Shown here piece after piece: positions 10,028 to 17,954 of a stretch of DNA of 47,446 nt (position 1 is the stretch's first letter; each line of letters starts with the position of its first letter). The stretch comes from Alphaproteobacteria bacterium (lineage in GTDB: Bacteria > Pseudomonadota > Alphaproteobacteria > ATCC43930 > CGMCC-115725): positions 1-47,446 of the forward strand of contig JAJPHB010000080.1 of the NCBI GenBank assembly GCA_021325525.1, read 5' to 3'. The translations under genes and the position numbers were made by a program. The notes below the pieces were generated by a model. It ran no database searches. It saw only the letters and a program-made list of their open reading frames with translations, and was not told the origin of the DNA.

Positions 10028-12565
10028 CTAGCTCGCCCCGCCGCTCATCACCTCCTTCACCTTGCCGGCGAGCTGCTTCAGGCTGAAGGGCTTGGGGAGG
10101 AAGTGGATCTCGGCGTCGCTGTCGAGGCGCTTTCTGAAGGAATCCTCGGTGTAGCCCGAGATGAAGATGACCTTCATGTCGGGATGGGTCTCGCGCACCT
10201 CGCGGATGAGGCCGGGGCCGTCCATGCGCGGCATGACGACATCGGTGATGAGGAGATCGATCGCCTCGGTGCCGCGGTTGATGACTTCGAGCGCCGCCTC
10301 GCCGCTCTTCGCCTCGATGACGCGGTAGCCCTTGTTGCGCAAGGCGCGCGCGCTGAAGAGGCGCACCGGGTCCTCGTCCTCGACGAGCAGCACCGTGCCG
10401 GCGCCGGTGAGGTCGCGCGTCGTGACGCCGGCATCGGCGAGCTCGTTCTTCGCCGCGACGGCGGTCTCGGTCGTCTGGTGGCGCGGCAGGTAGATGGTGA
10501 AGCTGGCGCCCCGCCCCGGCGCGCTGTCGACGAAGACGAAGCCGCCCGTCTGCTTGACGATGCCGTAGACCGTCGAGAGGCCGAGGCCAGTGCCGGAGCC
10601 CACCTCTTTCGTCGAGAAGAACGGCTCGAAGATGCGCGCCAGATTCTCCTTCGGAATGCCGATGCCGGTATCGGTCACCTCGATGATGACGTAGTCGCCG
10701 GGCGGCATCACCTCGTGGCCGAGGCGCAGAGAATAGCTGTTCGAGAAGTTGCTGGTGCGGATCGTCAGCGAGCCGCCGCCCAGCATGGCATCGCGCGCAT
10801 TGACCGCGAGATTGATGATGACCTGCTCGAGCTGGCCCTGATCGACCTTGACGAGGCCGAGATCGCGGCCATGCACCATTTTGAGCTCGATATTCTCGCC
10901 GATGAGGCGGCGCAGAAGATGCGAGAGCTCGGCGAGGACGTCGGTGATGTTGAGGACCCGCGGCTGCAGCGTCTGCTGACGCGAGAAGGCGAGGAGCTGG
11001 CGGACGAGATTGGCGGCACGGTTGGCGTTCTGCTTGATCTGCATGATGTCGGCGAAGCTGGGATCGCCCGGCCGGAAGCGCAGCAGCAGGAGGTCGCAGA
11101 AGCCGATCATCGCCGTCAGCAGATTGTTGAAATCATGGGCGACGCCGCCGGCGAGCTGGCCCACCGCCTGCATCTTCTGCGACTGCGCGAACTGGACTTC
11201 GAGGTTCTTCTGCTCGGTCGCGTCGATGAAATGGAGGATGAGCCCGCCATCGCTCTGGTCGCCGGCGTCGAGCCGGCTGACGAAGACCGCGGCCGTCTTC
11301 TCGCGCGCCCCTTTGAGGCGCACCTCGACCGGCGCCGACAGGGTCCGCCCGCCGGCGACCTCGGCGAGCTTCGCCGCGACCGTGGCGCGGTCCTCCTCGC
11401 TGACGAAGCCGATCAGCGTCTCGCCAATGAGATCCTGCGGCGAGCTGTCGAAGAGCGCGCCGAGGGCCCGGTTCGCCTCGTCGAGGCGGCCTTCGCGATC
11501 GAGCAGGGCGATGCCGACCGGCGCATTGGCGAAGAAGCGCTGGAAGCGCTGGCGCGACAGGCGCAGCGCCTCCTCCCATTCGCGCTCCGGCGTCAGGTCG
11601 CGCACGACCGAGCGCGTGCGCAGATCCTCGCCGACTTGCACGATGCTCTGGCTGATCGAGGCGTAGATGATGCGGCCCTGCCGCCCCTTCAGCACCAGCT
11701 CGCCCGCCTGCGGGCCGCCCGCCGCCGGGTCGAAGGGCGCATGCGCCGGCGTACCCGCGGGAATGTCGCCGCTGATGAAATCCTGCAGCCGGGCGCCGCC
11801 GCGGACGATGTCGTCGGGCGAGCCGCCGAGCCACTGCGCCAGCGTCTCGTTGATGAAGAGGAAGCGCCCCTTGCCGTCGACGGAATAAAAGCCGATCGGG
11901 GCGTTGTCGAGAAAGTCGACGAGCTTGTTCTGCTCGTCGCGGATCACCTCCTCCATCTCGTGGCGGGCGGTGATGTCCTGGAAGCGCCAGAAGCTGTAGC
12001 CGCTGCGTCCGGCCAGCGGATGCACCGAGACCGTGAACCAGCCGCTCGCCTCGCCCGGCTCGCGGATCGGCAGCGCCGCCATCGCATGCCGACCCGCGCG
12101 CGCATGGGCGATGAGACGCTGGAATTCGTCCTGCGACTGGGCGCCGCCTTCGAGCCGCGCCGCGATCGCGTCGAGCGGCGCCGCCGCGAGGTCGGGAAAG
12201 AGGGTATGGAAGGTGGAATTGGCGTAGGCGAGCTTCTCGTTCGCCGCCAGGATGAGCTGGGCGTCGGACGAGGCTTCGAGGGCCTGGCTGAAGAGATCGA
12301 GCCGCTCCAAAAGAATGGATTGCGTGCGGTGCGCCGCGGCGGCCGCCGCCGCAGCCAGCCCGGCGAGGGCGACGAAGAGGATGGCCGCCGGCCAGACCGC
12401 CGCGCCGCTGACGACGTCGGCAAGCCCGAAGAGGCCGATGAGCCCCGCCGCCACCGCGCAGAAGACCGCGAGGCGGCCGAGCCGGCCGACCCAGACTTGC
12501 TCCTTCCGCTCGGTCAGCTCCGTCGAGACGGCACCGTCTCGCCGCTCGGCGCCGAGCACGGTCAT
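10028..12565 (-). CDS. cckA: Cell-cycle hybrid histidine kinase CckA
   Basis: CckA feeds phosphate through ChpT to CtrA and CpdR, controlling cell cycle and flagellar genes in alphaproteobacteria. The order is two N-terminal membrane segments (LAVFCAVAAGLIGLFGLADVV and WPAAILFVALAGLAAAAAAA), PAS-type modules, a HisKA domain with VAHDFNNLL (His about residue 477), the ATPase boxes INLAVNARDAM, VTDTGIGIP and GTGLGLSTVYGI, and a C-terminal receiver with phospho-acceptor Asp near residue 775 (LLITDVVMPRMDG) and the conserved Lys in FLPKPF. About 845 residues from the ATG at 12565, chosen for AGGA/GAG upstream; in-frame ATGs at 12613 and 12622 are possible. It follows flhB by 33-90 bases on the same strand, so it may be co-transcribed with the flgB-to-flhB operon. 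Confidence 0.95.
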   Translation of the reverse strand: MTVLGAERRDGAVSTELTERKEQVWVGRLGRLAVFCAVAAGLIGLFGLADVVSGAAVWPAAILFVALAGLAAAAAAAAHRTQSILLERLDLFSQALEASSDAQLILAANEKLAYANSTFHTLFPDLAAAPLDAIAARLEGGAQSQDEFQRLIAHARAGRHAMAALPIREPGEASGWFTVSVHPLAGRSGYSFWRFQDITARHEMEEVIRDEQNKLVDFLDNAPIGFYSVDGKGRFLFINETLAQWLGGSPDDIVRGGARLQDFISGDIPAGTPAHAPFDPAAGGPQAGELVLKGRQGRIIYASISQSIVQVGEDLRTRSVVRDLTPEREWEEALRLSRQRFQRFFANAPVGIALLDREGRLDEANRALGALFDSSPQDLIGETLIGFVSEEDRATVAAKLAEVAGGRTLSAPVEVRLKGAREKTAAVFVSRLDAGDQSDGGLILHFIDATEQKNLEVQFAQSQKMQAVGQLAGGVAHDFNNLLTAMIGFCDLLLLRFRPGDPSFADIMQIKQNANRAANLVRQLLAFSRQQTLQPRVLNITDVLAELSHLLRRLIGENIELKMVHGRDLGLVKVDQGQLEQVIINLAVNARDAMLGGGSLTIRTSNFSNSYSLRLGHEVMPPGDYVIIEVTDTGIGIPKENLARIFEPFFSTKEVGSGTGLGLSTVYGIVKQTGGFVFVDSAPGRGASFTIYLPRHQTTETAVAAKNELADAGVTTRDLTGAGTVLLVEDEDPVRLFSARALRNKGYRVIEAKSGEAALEVINRGTEAIDLLITDVVMPRMDGPGLIREVRETHPDMKVIFISGYTEDSFRKRLDSDAEIHFLPKPFSLKQLAGKVKEVMSGGAS

Positions 12566-12655
12566 GGATACGCTCGTTCCTGGTAGCGCATGGCTGCGCG
12601 ATGCATGGTCCATCTTTACCATAAAATGAGCGCCGGCGAGCCGTCTTCCGCGACG

Positions 12656-13732
12656 CTACCCCTTCGCGAGCTTGCCCTTGAGGCGGAAGACATAGCTGAT
12701 GATCTCGGCGACGGCTTTGTAGTGTTCGGGAGGAATTTCCTCGTCGATCTCGACCGTGGCGTAGAGGGCGCGCGCGACGGGCGGATTCTCGACGATGGGC
12801 ACGCCATGCTCGCGCGCGATGTCGCGAATGCGCGCGGCGATGAGATCCGCGCCCTTGGCGACGACCCGCGGCGCCCCGGCGCTCGCCATCTCGTATTGCA
12901 GCGCGACGGCGAAATGCGTCGGGTTGGTGACGACGACCGAGGCCTTCGGCACCGCCGCCATCATGCGCTTGCGCGCCCGCTGGGTGCGGATCTGCCGCAG
13001 CTTGCTCTTGATGAAGGGATCGCCCTCGGTCTGCTTGAACTCCTCTTTCAGCTCCTGCTTCGACATGCGCATCGAGCGCAGGAAGCTGAGGCGCTGATAG
13101 ATGTAATCGGCGATCGCGATCGCGGTCAGCACGGCAACGACGCCGCCGGCGAGGCGCAAGGTCACGTTTTCCATCTCGCCGGCGAGCGCGCCGACGCCGA
13201 TGCTGGGCAGGATTTGCAGGCGGCCCAGCTCCGGCATCAGGAGATAGGCGGCGACGAGGCCGACGACCGCGAGCTTCACGAGGCCCTTGGCGAATTCGAC
13301 GACGGCGCGCAGCGAGAACAGGCGCTGCACGCCTTCGAAGGGCGAGATGTGGTCGAGCTTCGGCACCAGCCTGTCCGGCGCGAACAGGATGCCGGTTTGC
13401 AGCACCGAGCCCGCGATCCCCATCGCCATCATGATGGCGATGGGGAAGAGAACGGCGGGCGCCAATTCATGCAAGGTGTCGAGGATCGCGGAGCCGAAGG
13501 CGGCGCCGTCGAGGCGCAGCGAGCCCGATTGCTCGACGAAGCGCGCCATCACCCGTTCCATGGTCGTGGCGAGGTTGGGCGCGGCGAGGAGAACGCTCGC
13601 CGCCATGCCGGTCAGCACGAACCAGTTGGTGACCTCGCGCGACTGCGCGACTTGCCCGCGGCTGCGCGCCTCGTCGAGCTTGCGCCAGGACGGTTCTTCG
13701 GTCTTTTGGCTGTCATCGGCGTCTTCGGCCAT
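12656..13732 (-). CDS. flhB: Flagellar export switch protein FlhB
   Basis: A 358-residue inner-membrane component of the flagellar type III export gate. It switches export from rod/hook to filament substrates after self-cleavage. The N-terminal EEPSWRKLDEARSRGQVAQSREV is the family signature, four hydrophobic segments follow, and the cytoplasmic domain carries the autocleavage motif NPTH at residues 270-273 (VVVTNPTHFAVALQYE). The length is typical. It lies 13 bases downstream of fliR and upstream of cckA. A paralogue of its C-terminal domain is encoded at 16169-16489. Confidence 0.97.
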   Translation of the reverse strand: MAEDADDSQKTEEPSWRKLDEARSRGQVAQSREVTNWFVLTGMAASVLLAAPNLATTMERVMARFVEQSGSLRLDGAAFGSAILDTLHELAPAVLFPIAIMMAMGIAGSVLQTGILFAPDRLVPKLDHISPFEGVQRLFSLRAVVEFAKGLVKLAVVGLVAAYLLMPELGRLQILPSIGVGALAGEMENVTLRLAGGVVAVLTAIAIADYIYQRLSFLRSMRMSKQELKEEFKQTEGDPFIKSKLRQIRTQRARKRMMAAVPKASVVVTNPTHFAVALQYEMASAGAPRVVAKGADLIAARIRDIAREHGVPIVENPPVARALYATVEIDEEIPPEHYKAVAEIISYVFRLKGKLAKG

Positions 13733-13745
13733 GGCGACCTGCCGC

Positions 13746-14516
13746 TCAGAGAGGCAGCGCCTGACCGAAGACGGCGGTGAAGCCGCCGAGGAACCAGCGC
13801 ATCACCGCATAGAGCGTGATGGCGAAGACCGCGAGCCCGCCCGCGATCTGCACCGGCAGCACGACGAAGAAAATCTGCAGCTGGGGCATGAGGCGCGAGA
13901 GCAGGCCCATGGCGACATAGAAGATCGTGCCGACGACGATGACCGGCGCCGACAGCTCGACGCCGAGGCGGAACGCATCCGCCACCACATGGGCCACCGT
14001 GTTGGAGAGATCGCCGATGACCGGAAAGCCCCCCGGCGCGAAGAGGTCGTAGCTGCCGACGAGGGCGCGCAGCATCAGAAGGTGCGTGTTGGTGAGGAAG
14101 AGGACGAGCACGCCGAGCACGGTCATGAAGGCGCCGGTGATCGCGCCCTGCTGTGCCGCCGCCGGGTTGAAGACTTGCGCCGCCGATATGCCGAGCTGGA
14201 AAGCGATGATCATGCCGGCCGTGTCGAGCGCGCCGAGGAGAATGCGGCCGATGGTGCCGAGGAAGACGCCGACGACGATCTCGCCGCCGAGAAGCTGGAA
14301 GAGCTGCGCCACCTCGCCGGGCGGCGCCGGCAGAAGGCGGCCCAGCGCCGAGGCGACGAGCGCCGACAAGAGCAAGGCGAGAAGAAGGCGATAGCGCTGC
14401 GGCACGTAGAGGTCGCCGAAGCCGGGCAGCAGCATCAGCGCCGCGCCGGTACGGCAGAAGACGAGCATGACGGCGAAGACATTGGCCGGCAGCAGCTGCG
14501 CCAGCGCCGCCGTCAT
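13746..14516 (-). CDS. fliR: Flagellar export gate protein FliR
   Basis: A 256-residue polytopic membrane protein of the flagellar export gate, which assembles with FliP and FliQ. It shows several hydrophobic helices, beginning with LLPANVFAVMLVFCRTGAALMLLPGFGD, a typical FliR start. Its ATG overlaps the fliQ stop as ATGA, indicating translational coupling. It is the fifth gene of the flgB-C-fliE-Q-R-flhB series. Confidence 0.95.
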   Translation of the reverse strand: MTAALAQLLPANVFAVMLVFCRTGAALMLLPGFGDLYVPQRYRLLLALLLSALVASALGRLLPAPPGEVAQLFQLLGGEIVVGVFLGTIGRILLGALDTAGMIIAFQLGISAAQVFNPAAAQQGAITGAFMTVLGVLVLFLTNTHLLMLRALVGSYDLFAPGGFPVIGDLSNTVAHVVADAFRLGVELSAPVIVVGTIFYVAMGLLSRLMPQLQIFFVVLPVQIAGGLAVFAITLYAVMRWFLGGFTAVFGQALPL

Positions 14517-14776
14517 CCCGAGATGACCCGGTCGAACAGCCGGTCGGTGAAGTTCTGCAGAGTCGTCAGCATGAAGGGCAGCAGCACGAGCAGCGCCAGC
14601 ATGATGGCGACGATCTTCGGCACATAGGTCAGCGTCATCTCCTGAATCTGCGTCAGCGCCTGGAAGAGCGAGATGACGAGGCCGACGGCAAGGGCGAGGA
14701 GCATGATCGGGCCGCCCAGCTTCAGCGACACGATGATGGCATCGCGGCCGATATCCATGGCGTCGTTGGCGGTCAT
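14513..14776 (-). CDS. fliQ: Flagellar export gate protein FliQ
   Basis: An 87-residue protein with two membrane helices (LGGPIMLLALAVGLVISLFQ and IVAIMLALLVLLPFMLTTL) separated by ALTQIQEMTLTYVPK, the conserved FliQ loop. It forms part of the FliPQR export channel at the base of the flagellum. It overlaps fliR by 4 bases and follows fliE by 36 bases. Confidence 0.96.
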   Translation of the reverse strand: MTANDAMDIGRDAIIVSLKLGGPIMLLALAVGLVISLFQALTQIQEMTLTYVPKIVAIMLALLVLLPFMLTTLQNFTDRLFDRVISG

Positions 14777-14812
14777 GCGGCGCGCTGCCCCTGTCCCTCG
14801 ATCGGCGATGCC

Positions 14813-15115
14813 TCAGATCGGCATCCGCATGATGTCCTGATAGGCGGAGATGACGCGGTCGCGCACGGCGGTCACCGTCTGCAAGGTGAGCTCGGCATTG
14901 GAGACGGCGGTCACGACCTCGCTGATATCGGCCTTGCCGGCGAGCGCCTGCGCGCTCACGCTCTCGCCTTCCTTCAGGGTTCCGATGGCGCTCTCGGCCG
15001 CCTGCTTCAAGAGGTCGCCGAAGCTGCCGCCGCTCTCGCGCGCGGCCAAGCCCGGAGCTGCGGGTTTGGCCGCATTGGCATAGGCGGCCGCGGCGCTGGC
15101 GAGTCCGATCGTCAT
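14813..15115 (-). CDS. fliE: Flagellar hook-basal body protein FliE
   Basis: A 100-residue rod/MS-ring junction protein, among the first exported through the flagellar gate. The C-terminal block ADISEVVTAVSNAELTLQTV and AVRDRVISAYQDIMRMPI is characteristic. It lies 33 bases after flgC on the same strand, upstream of fliQ. Confidence 0.95.
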   Translation of the reverse strand: MTIGLASAAAAYANAAKPAAPGLAARESGGSFGDLLKQAAESAIGTLKEGESVSAQALAGKADISEVVTAVSNAELTLQTVTAVRDRVISAYQDIMRMPI

Positions 15116-15148
15116 GGCGAAGATCCTCCTAAACCGCCGCCAAACCGA

Positions 15149-15559
15149 TCAGCCATGCAGCAGGTCGATCGCACGGCTGATCATGCTTTTGGCGGCATCG
15201 ATGACATTGAGGTTCGCGGCGTAGCTCTGCTGCGCCTCCCGCATATCCATCATTTCGATGAGCGGGTTGACATTGGGCATGAGGACGTAGCCCTGGGCGT
15301 CGGCGGCGGGGTGCGTCGGATCGTATTTGCGCTGGAAATCGCCGCCGGCCGCCTGGACGGTGCCGGGCTTCACCTCTTTGACGCCGTAAGTCCGGTCGAG
15401 CACGCTGCGGAAGGTGATGACTTGCCGGCGGTAGGGTTCCGCCCCCGGCGTCGTCCCCGTCGAATCGGCATTGGCAAGGTTCTCCGCGATGACGCGGAGC
15501 CGCGCGCTCTCGGCCGTCAATCCCGAAGCCGCGACGCGGATCGCATTTTCGAGTTCCAT
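15149..15559 (-). CDS. flgC: Flagellar proximal rod protein FlgC
   Basis: A 136-residue rod subunit. The N-terminal AIRVAASGLTAESARLRVIA with ENLANADST is the axial-protein motif, and the C-terminus has VNPLIEMMDMREAQQSYAAN. The frame stays open far upstream to 16618, but the family N-terminus places the start at the ATG at 15559, 20 bases after the flgB stop. Confidence 0.96.
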   Translation of the reverse strand: MELENAIRVAASGLTAESARLRVIAENLANADSTGTTPGAEPYRRQVITFRSVLDRTYGVKEVKPGTVQAAGGDFQRKYDPTHPAADAQGYVLMPNVNPLIEMMDMREAQQSYAANLNVIDAAKSMISRAIDLLHG

Positions 15560-15579
15560 CGCTTCCGCCCCGCCCCGGC

Positions 15580-15981
15580 TCACTCGCTCTTGCCGAGCAC
15601 CAGGCGCAGCATGGCGAGGTGCTGGCGATAGAGGTTCGTCGTCAGCGCGTAGTCGTTGGCCGTCCCCGATACCTTCAGCATCTCGCTCTCGATATGGACG
15701 GCATTCCCCGAGGGAGAGACTTCGCCGGTCTTGTCGGTTTGCTCCGCGAAGGGCGAGGCGTCGCCCTGCCCGGCGAGATGGTTCGGCTGGGTCGCCGCCA
15801 GCCGCAGCTTGCCGCCCGTTTCGCCGATCAGCTCGCGAAAGCTCGGCACTTTCAGATCGCGCGGCCGGTAATTGGGCGTGTCGGCATTGGCGACATTTTC
15901 GGCCAGCACCTTCTGGCGCTGGCTGAGCCACGCCATGCGCTGCGTCATCGCCTTGAAGAGCGGAATGTCGTTGAGGTCCAT
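15580..15981 (-). CDS. flgB: Flagellar proximal rod protein FlgB
   Basis: A 133-residue rod subunit with the axial N-terminal motif LSQRQKVLAENVANADTPNYRPRD and a C-terminal helix (NDYALTTNLYRQHLAMLRLVLG). First gene of the minus-strand series running through flgC, fliE, fliQ, fliR and flhB to cckA. Near-consensus CtrA-type sites lie upstream at 16036-16050 and 16101-16116. Confidence 0.95.
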   Translation of the reverse strand: MDLNDIPLFKAMTQRMAWLSQRQKVLAENVANADTPNYRPRDLKVPSFRELIGETGGKLRLAATQPNHLAGQGDASPFAEQTDKTGEVSPSGNAVHIESEMLKVSGTANDYALTTNLYRQHLAMLRLVLGKSE

Positions 15982-16035
15982 CGGCTGGTCGGCGCGGCTC
16001 CGGGCGGGGCGATGCCCGATCCTGTCCGCCTCTGA

Positions 16036-16050
16036 TTAAGAAGCGGTAAA
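16036..16050. promoter_or_regulatory. Near-consensus CtrA-type box before flgB
   Basis: TTAA-N7-TAAA, one base from TTAA-N7-TTAA, 55-69 bases before the flgB start. A second pair, TTAA at 16101 and TTAA at 16113, has an 8-base spacer, one too long for the canonical site, and lies nearer the plus-strand export-gene operon. Together they suggest CtrA control of one or both divergent operons; inference only. Confidence 0.45.
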
Positions 16051-16168
16051 ACCACGGCGCGAGCAGCCCTTGCGCGAAGCCACGTAGCCGGATCGGCGCG
16101 TTAAACGGAAAATTAAGCGTAATGGCGCAATTTTTCGGCGATCTCTTCGCCGCGCCGGACTCCTCTCC

Positions 16169-16489
16169 TTGCCTCACGACAGCGCCGCCGCCAATCGGAA
16201 GCCCGGGCAGACGATCGCCGTCGCCCTGGAGCACGCGCCGGACTCGGAAGCGGCGCCGCGCGTCGTCGCCAGCGGTCGCGGCTTCACCGCCGACCGCATT
16301 CTCGAAATCGCCTTCGCCAAGGGGGTGAAGGTGCGCGAGGATGCCGACCTCGCCGAGATGCTGGCGGCCGTCGACATCGGCGCCGAGATCCCCTTCGCCG
16401 CCTTTGCCGCGGTCGCCGAGATCCTGTCCTACATCTACCGTGCCAACCAAGCCGCGCCCGAGGCCGGCGCCGAGGCGCGCGCGCCATGA
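16169..16489 (+). CDS. FlhB C-terminal-domain paralogue (FhlB/EscU-YscU-HrcU-like)
   Basis: A 106-residue protein aligning only to the cytoplasmic end of FlhB: IAVALEHAPDSEAAPRVVASG matches FAVALQYEMASAGAPRVVAKG of the FlhB at 12656-13732, and EIPFAAFAAVAEILSYIYRAN matches EIPPEHYKAVAEIISYVFRLK. The membrane part and the NPTH autocleavage site are absent; the protein begins just where mature cleaved FlhB-C would. Homologues are known in other bacteria as stand-alone FlhB-C proteins that can replace the cleaved fragment in export switching. The start is probably TTG at 16169; no strong ribosome binding site is visible. It overlaps the next gene by 4 bases (ATGA). Confidence 0.85.
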   Translation: MPHDSAAANRKPGQTIAVALEHAPDSEAAPRVVASGRGFTADRILEIAFAKGVKVREDADLAEMLAAVDIGAEIPFAAFAAVAEILSYIYRANQAAPEAGAEARAP

Positions 16490-16806
16490 ATGCGCGCCAG
16501 CTCTGCCGGGGCTGCACGGAGAGCATCGCCGCGGCGCGCGCGAGCGTGGCGGCAGGCGCCGTCCTCGACCTGGCGGGCCTCGATGCGGAAACCGCGCGCA
16601 TGTGCGAGGCCCTTCCACAACTCCCCCCCGCCGAGCGGCAAGCGGCAGCGCAGGAGCTCCGGCAGCTCATCACCGAGCTCGACCTTCTGACCGAAGCGCT
16701 GCGCCAGCAGCACGACCTCTTCGAAGCCGCCGCGCGCCGGAATGCCCGCGATCGCGCGGCCGAGGCCTATACGCAAGCCGCCGCGAGCGGGCGCGAGGAC
16801 AGATGA
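16486..16806 (+). CDS. Small coiled-coil protein in the fliO-fliP operon
   Basis: A 106-residue protein, mostly alpha-helical and charged, with a likely coiled coil (AAAQELRQLITELDLLTEALRQQHDLFEAAARRN). No family is recognised. Size, helicity and a position overlapping the FlhB-C paralogue upstream (ATGA) and fliO downstream (ATGA) suggest an export-related or chaperone-like role (FlgN/FliT class); this is inference from context. Confidence 0.65.
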   Translation: MNARQLCRGCTESIAAARASVAAGAVLDLAGLDAETARMCEALPQLPPAERQAAAQELRQLITELDLLTEALRQQHDLFEAAARRNARDRAAEAYTQAAASGREDR

Positions 16807-17114
16807 GCATCGGCCTCTACATTCAGTCCGTTCTGGCGCTTGTCGCCGTGCTCGCGCTTCTCGCCGTCTGCGGCTGGCTCGCGCGCCGCTACGGCGTCGC
16901 CGGGCGGGCGCTCGGAGCGCGGGGGCAGCGGCGCCTTTCCGTCGTCGAAGTCGCGCCGATCGACGGCAAGCGCCGCCTGGTGCTGCTGCGGCGCGATGCA
17001 ACCGAGCATCTCGTCCTTCTCGGCAGCGACAGCGCCACCGTGATCGAGCGCGGCATCGCGCCGCCGCAAGCGGCTCCGGGATTCGCCGCGATGGTCGAGG
17101 GAACGAAGCGATGA
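16803..17114 (+). CDS. fliO: Flagellar biosynthesis protein FliO
   Basis: A 103-residue protein with one N-terminal membrane helix (SVLALVAVLALLAVCGWLARR) and a small cytoplasmic domain (RRLSVVEVAPIDGKRRLVLLRRD) typical of FliO, which helps FliP assemble. The ATG at 16803 overlaps the preceding stop and its own stop overlaps the fliP start (ATGA), so the four genes form a tightly coupled unit. Confidence 0.88.
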   Translation: MSIGLYIQSVLALVAVLALLAVCGWLARRYGVAGRALGARGQRRLSVVEVAPIDGKRRLVLLRRDATEHLVLLGSDSATVIERGIAPPQAAPGFAAMVEGTKR

Positions 17115-17872
17115 GGCGCCCTCACCCGGTGCGCCTCTTTCCCGCGGCGGCGTTGGCGGCTCTGCTCGTCCTGCTCCTCGTCGAGCCGGCGGCCGCGCAA
17201 TCGGTGACGCTCGACCTCGGCGAAGGCGGCTCGGCGACCGGCCGCATCATCCAGCTCCTGGCGCTCATCACGGTGCTGAGCCTCGCGCCGGCCATTCTCG
17301 TGACCGTCACTTCCTTCACGCGCATCATCATCGTGCTCTCGTTCCTGCGCAACGCGCTCGGCATCCAGCAGACGCCGCCCAATACCGTCCTCGTCAGCCT
17401 CGCCCTCTTCCTCACCGCCTTCGTCATGGCGCCGACCTTCGAGGCCTCCTACCATGACGGCATCGCCCCGCTCATCGAGGACAAGATGAGCGAAGGCGAG
17501 GCGATGACGAAGGCCGTGGCGCCGCTCCACGCCTTCATGATCCGCAATGTGCGTCCGCACGATCTGAAGCTCTTCGCCGACATCGCCAAGATGGAGCCGG
17601 TGGCGGCGCCCGAGGACGTGCCGCTCCGCGTCCTCGTTCCCGCCTTCATGATCAGCGAGCTGCGCCGCGCCTTCGAAATCGGCTTCCTTCTCTTCCTGCC
17701 CTTCCTCATCATCGACATGGTGGTCGCCTCCATCCTCATGTCGATGGGCATGATGATGCTGCCCTCGGCGGTCATCTCCCTGCCCTTCAAGATCATCTTC
17801 TTCGTCCTCATCGACGGCTGGTACCTCGTCGCCGGCAGCCTCGTGCAAAGCTTCGCGGGGGCGGGCGGGTAG
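17111..17872 (+). CDS. fliP: Flagellar export gate protein FliP
   Basis: A 253-residue core channel protein of the export gate. It has a cleavable signal (LFPAAALAALLVLLLVEPAAA), then the conserved blocks FTRIIIVLSFLRNALGIQQTPPN and LRVLVPAFMISELRRAFEIGFLLFLPFLIIDMVVAS, and ends with MMLPSAVISLPFKIIFFVLIDGW. The start overlaps fliO by 4 bases. In this genome fliP is split from fliQ and fliR, which lie on the opposite strand 2.3-4.1 kb away. Confidence 0.97.
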   Translation: MRRPHPVRLFPAAALAALLVLLLVEPAAAQSVTLDLGEGGSATGRIIQLLALITVLSLAPAILVTVTSFTRIIIVLSFLRNALGIQQTPPNTVLVSLALFLTAFVMAPTFEASYHDGIAPLIEDKMSEGEAMTKAVAPLHAFMIRNVRPHDLKLFADIAKMEPVAAPEDVPLRVLVPAFMISELRRAFEIGFLLFLPFLIIDMVVASILMSMGMMMLPSAVISLPFKIIFFVLIDGWYLVAGSLVQSFAGAGG

Positions 17873-17940
17873 AAGGTTCTCGGCCGCTTCCTCGCCTCAC
17901 GGCGGCGACGAAGGCAGCATCGCGGCATTCCGCAGAGGCC

Positions 17941-17954
17941 GGGGCGTACGCCCC
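17941..17954. terminator. Palindrome between convergent fliP and TPR gene
   Basis: GGGGCGTACGCCCC is a perfect 14-base palindrome immediately before the stop of the minus-strand TPR gene and 69 bases after fliP. It lacks a T-run. It may act as a bidirectional end-of-transcript hairpin. Confidence 0.35.

Noticed and set aside
10103-12586. An 827-codon open frame on the plus strand opposite cckA
   Set aside because: Shadow of cckA; the protein has no recognisable family and the cckA frame is complete with all kinase motifs.
12566-12622. Longer start of CckA at 12622
   Set aside because: No ribosome binding site before 12613 or 12622; not excluded, but 12565 is better supported.
16101-16116. 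Second CtrA box between flgB and the FlhB-C paralogue
   Set aside because: Spacer is 8 bases instead of 7; kept only as a weak note beside the 16036 site.
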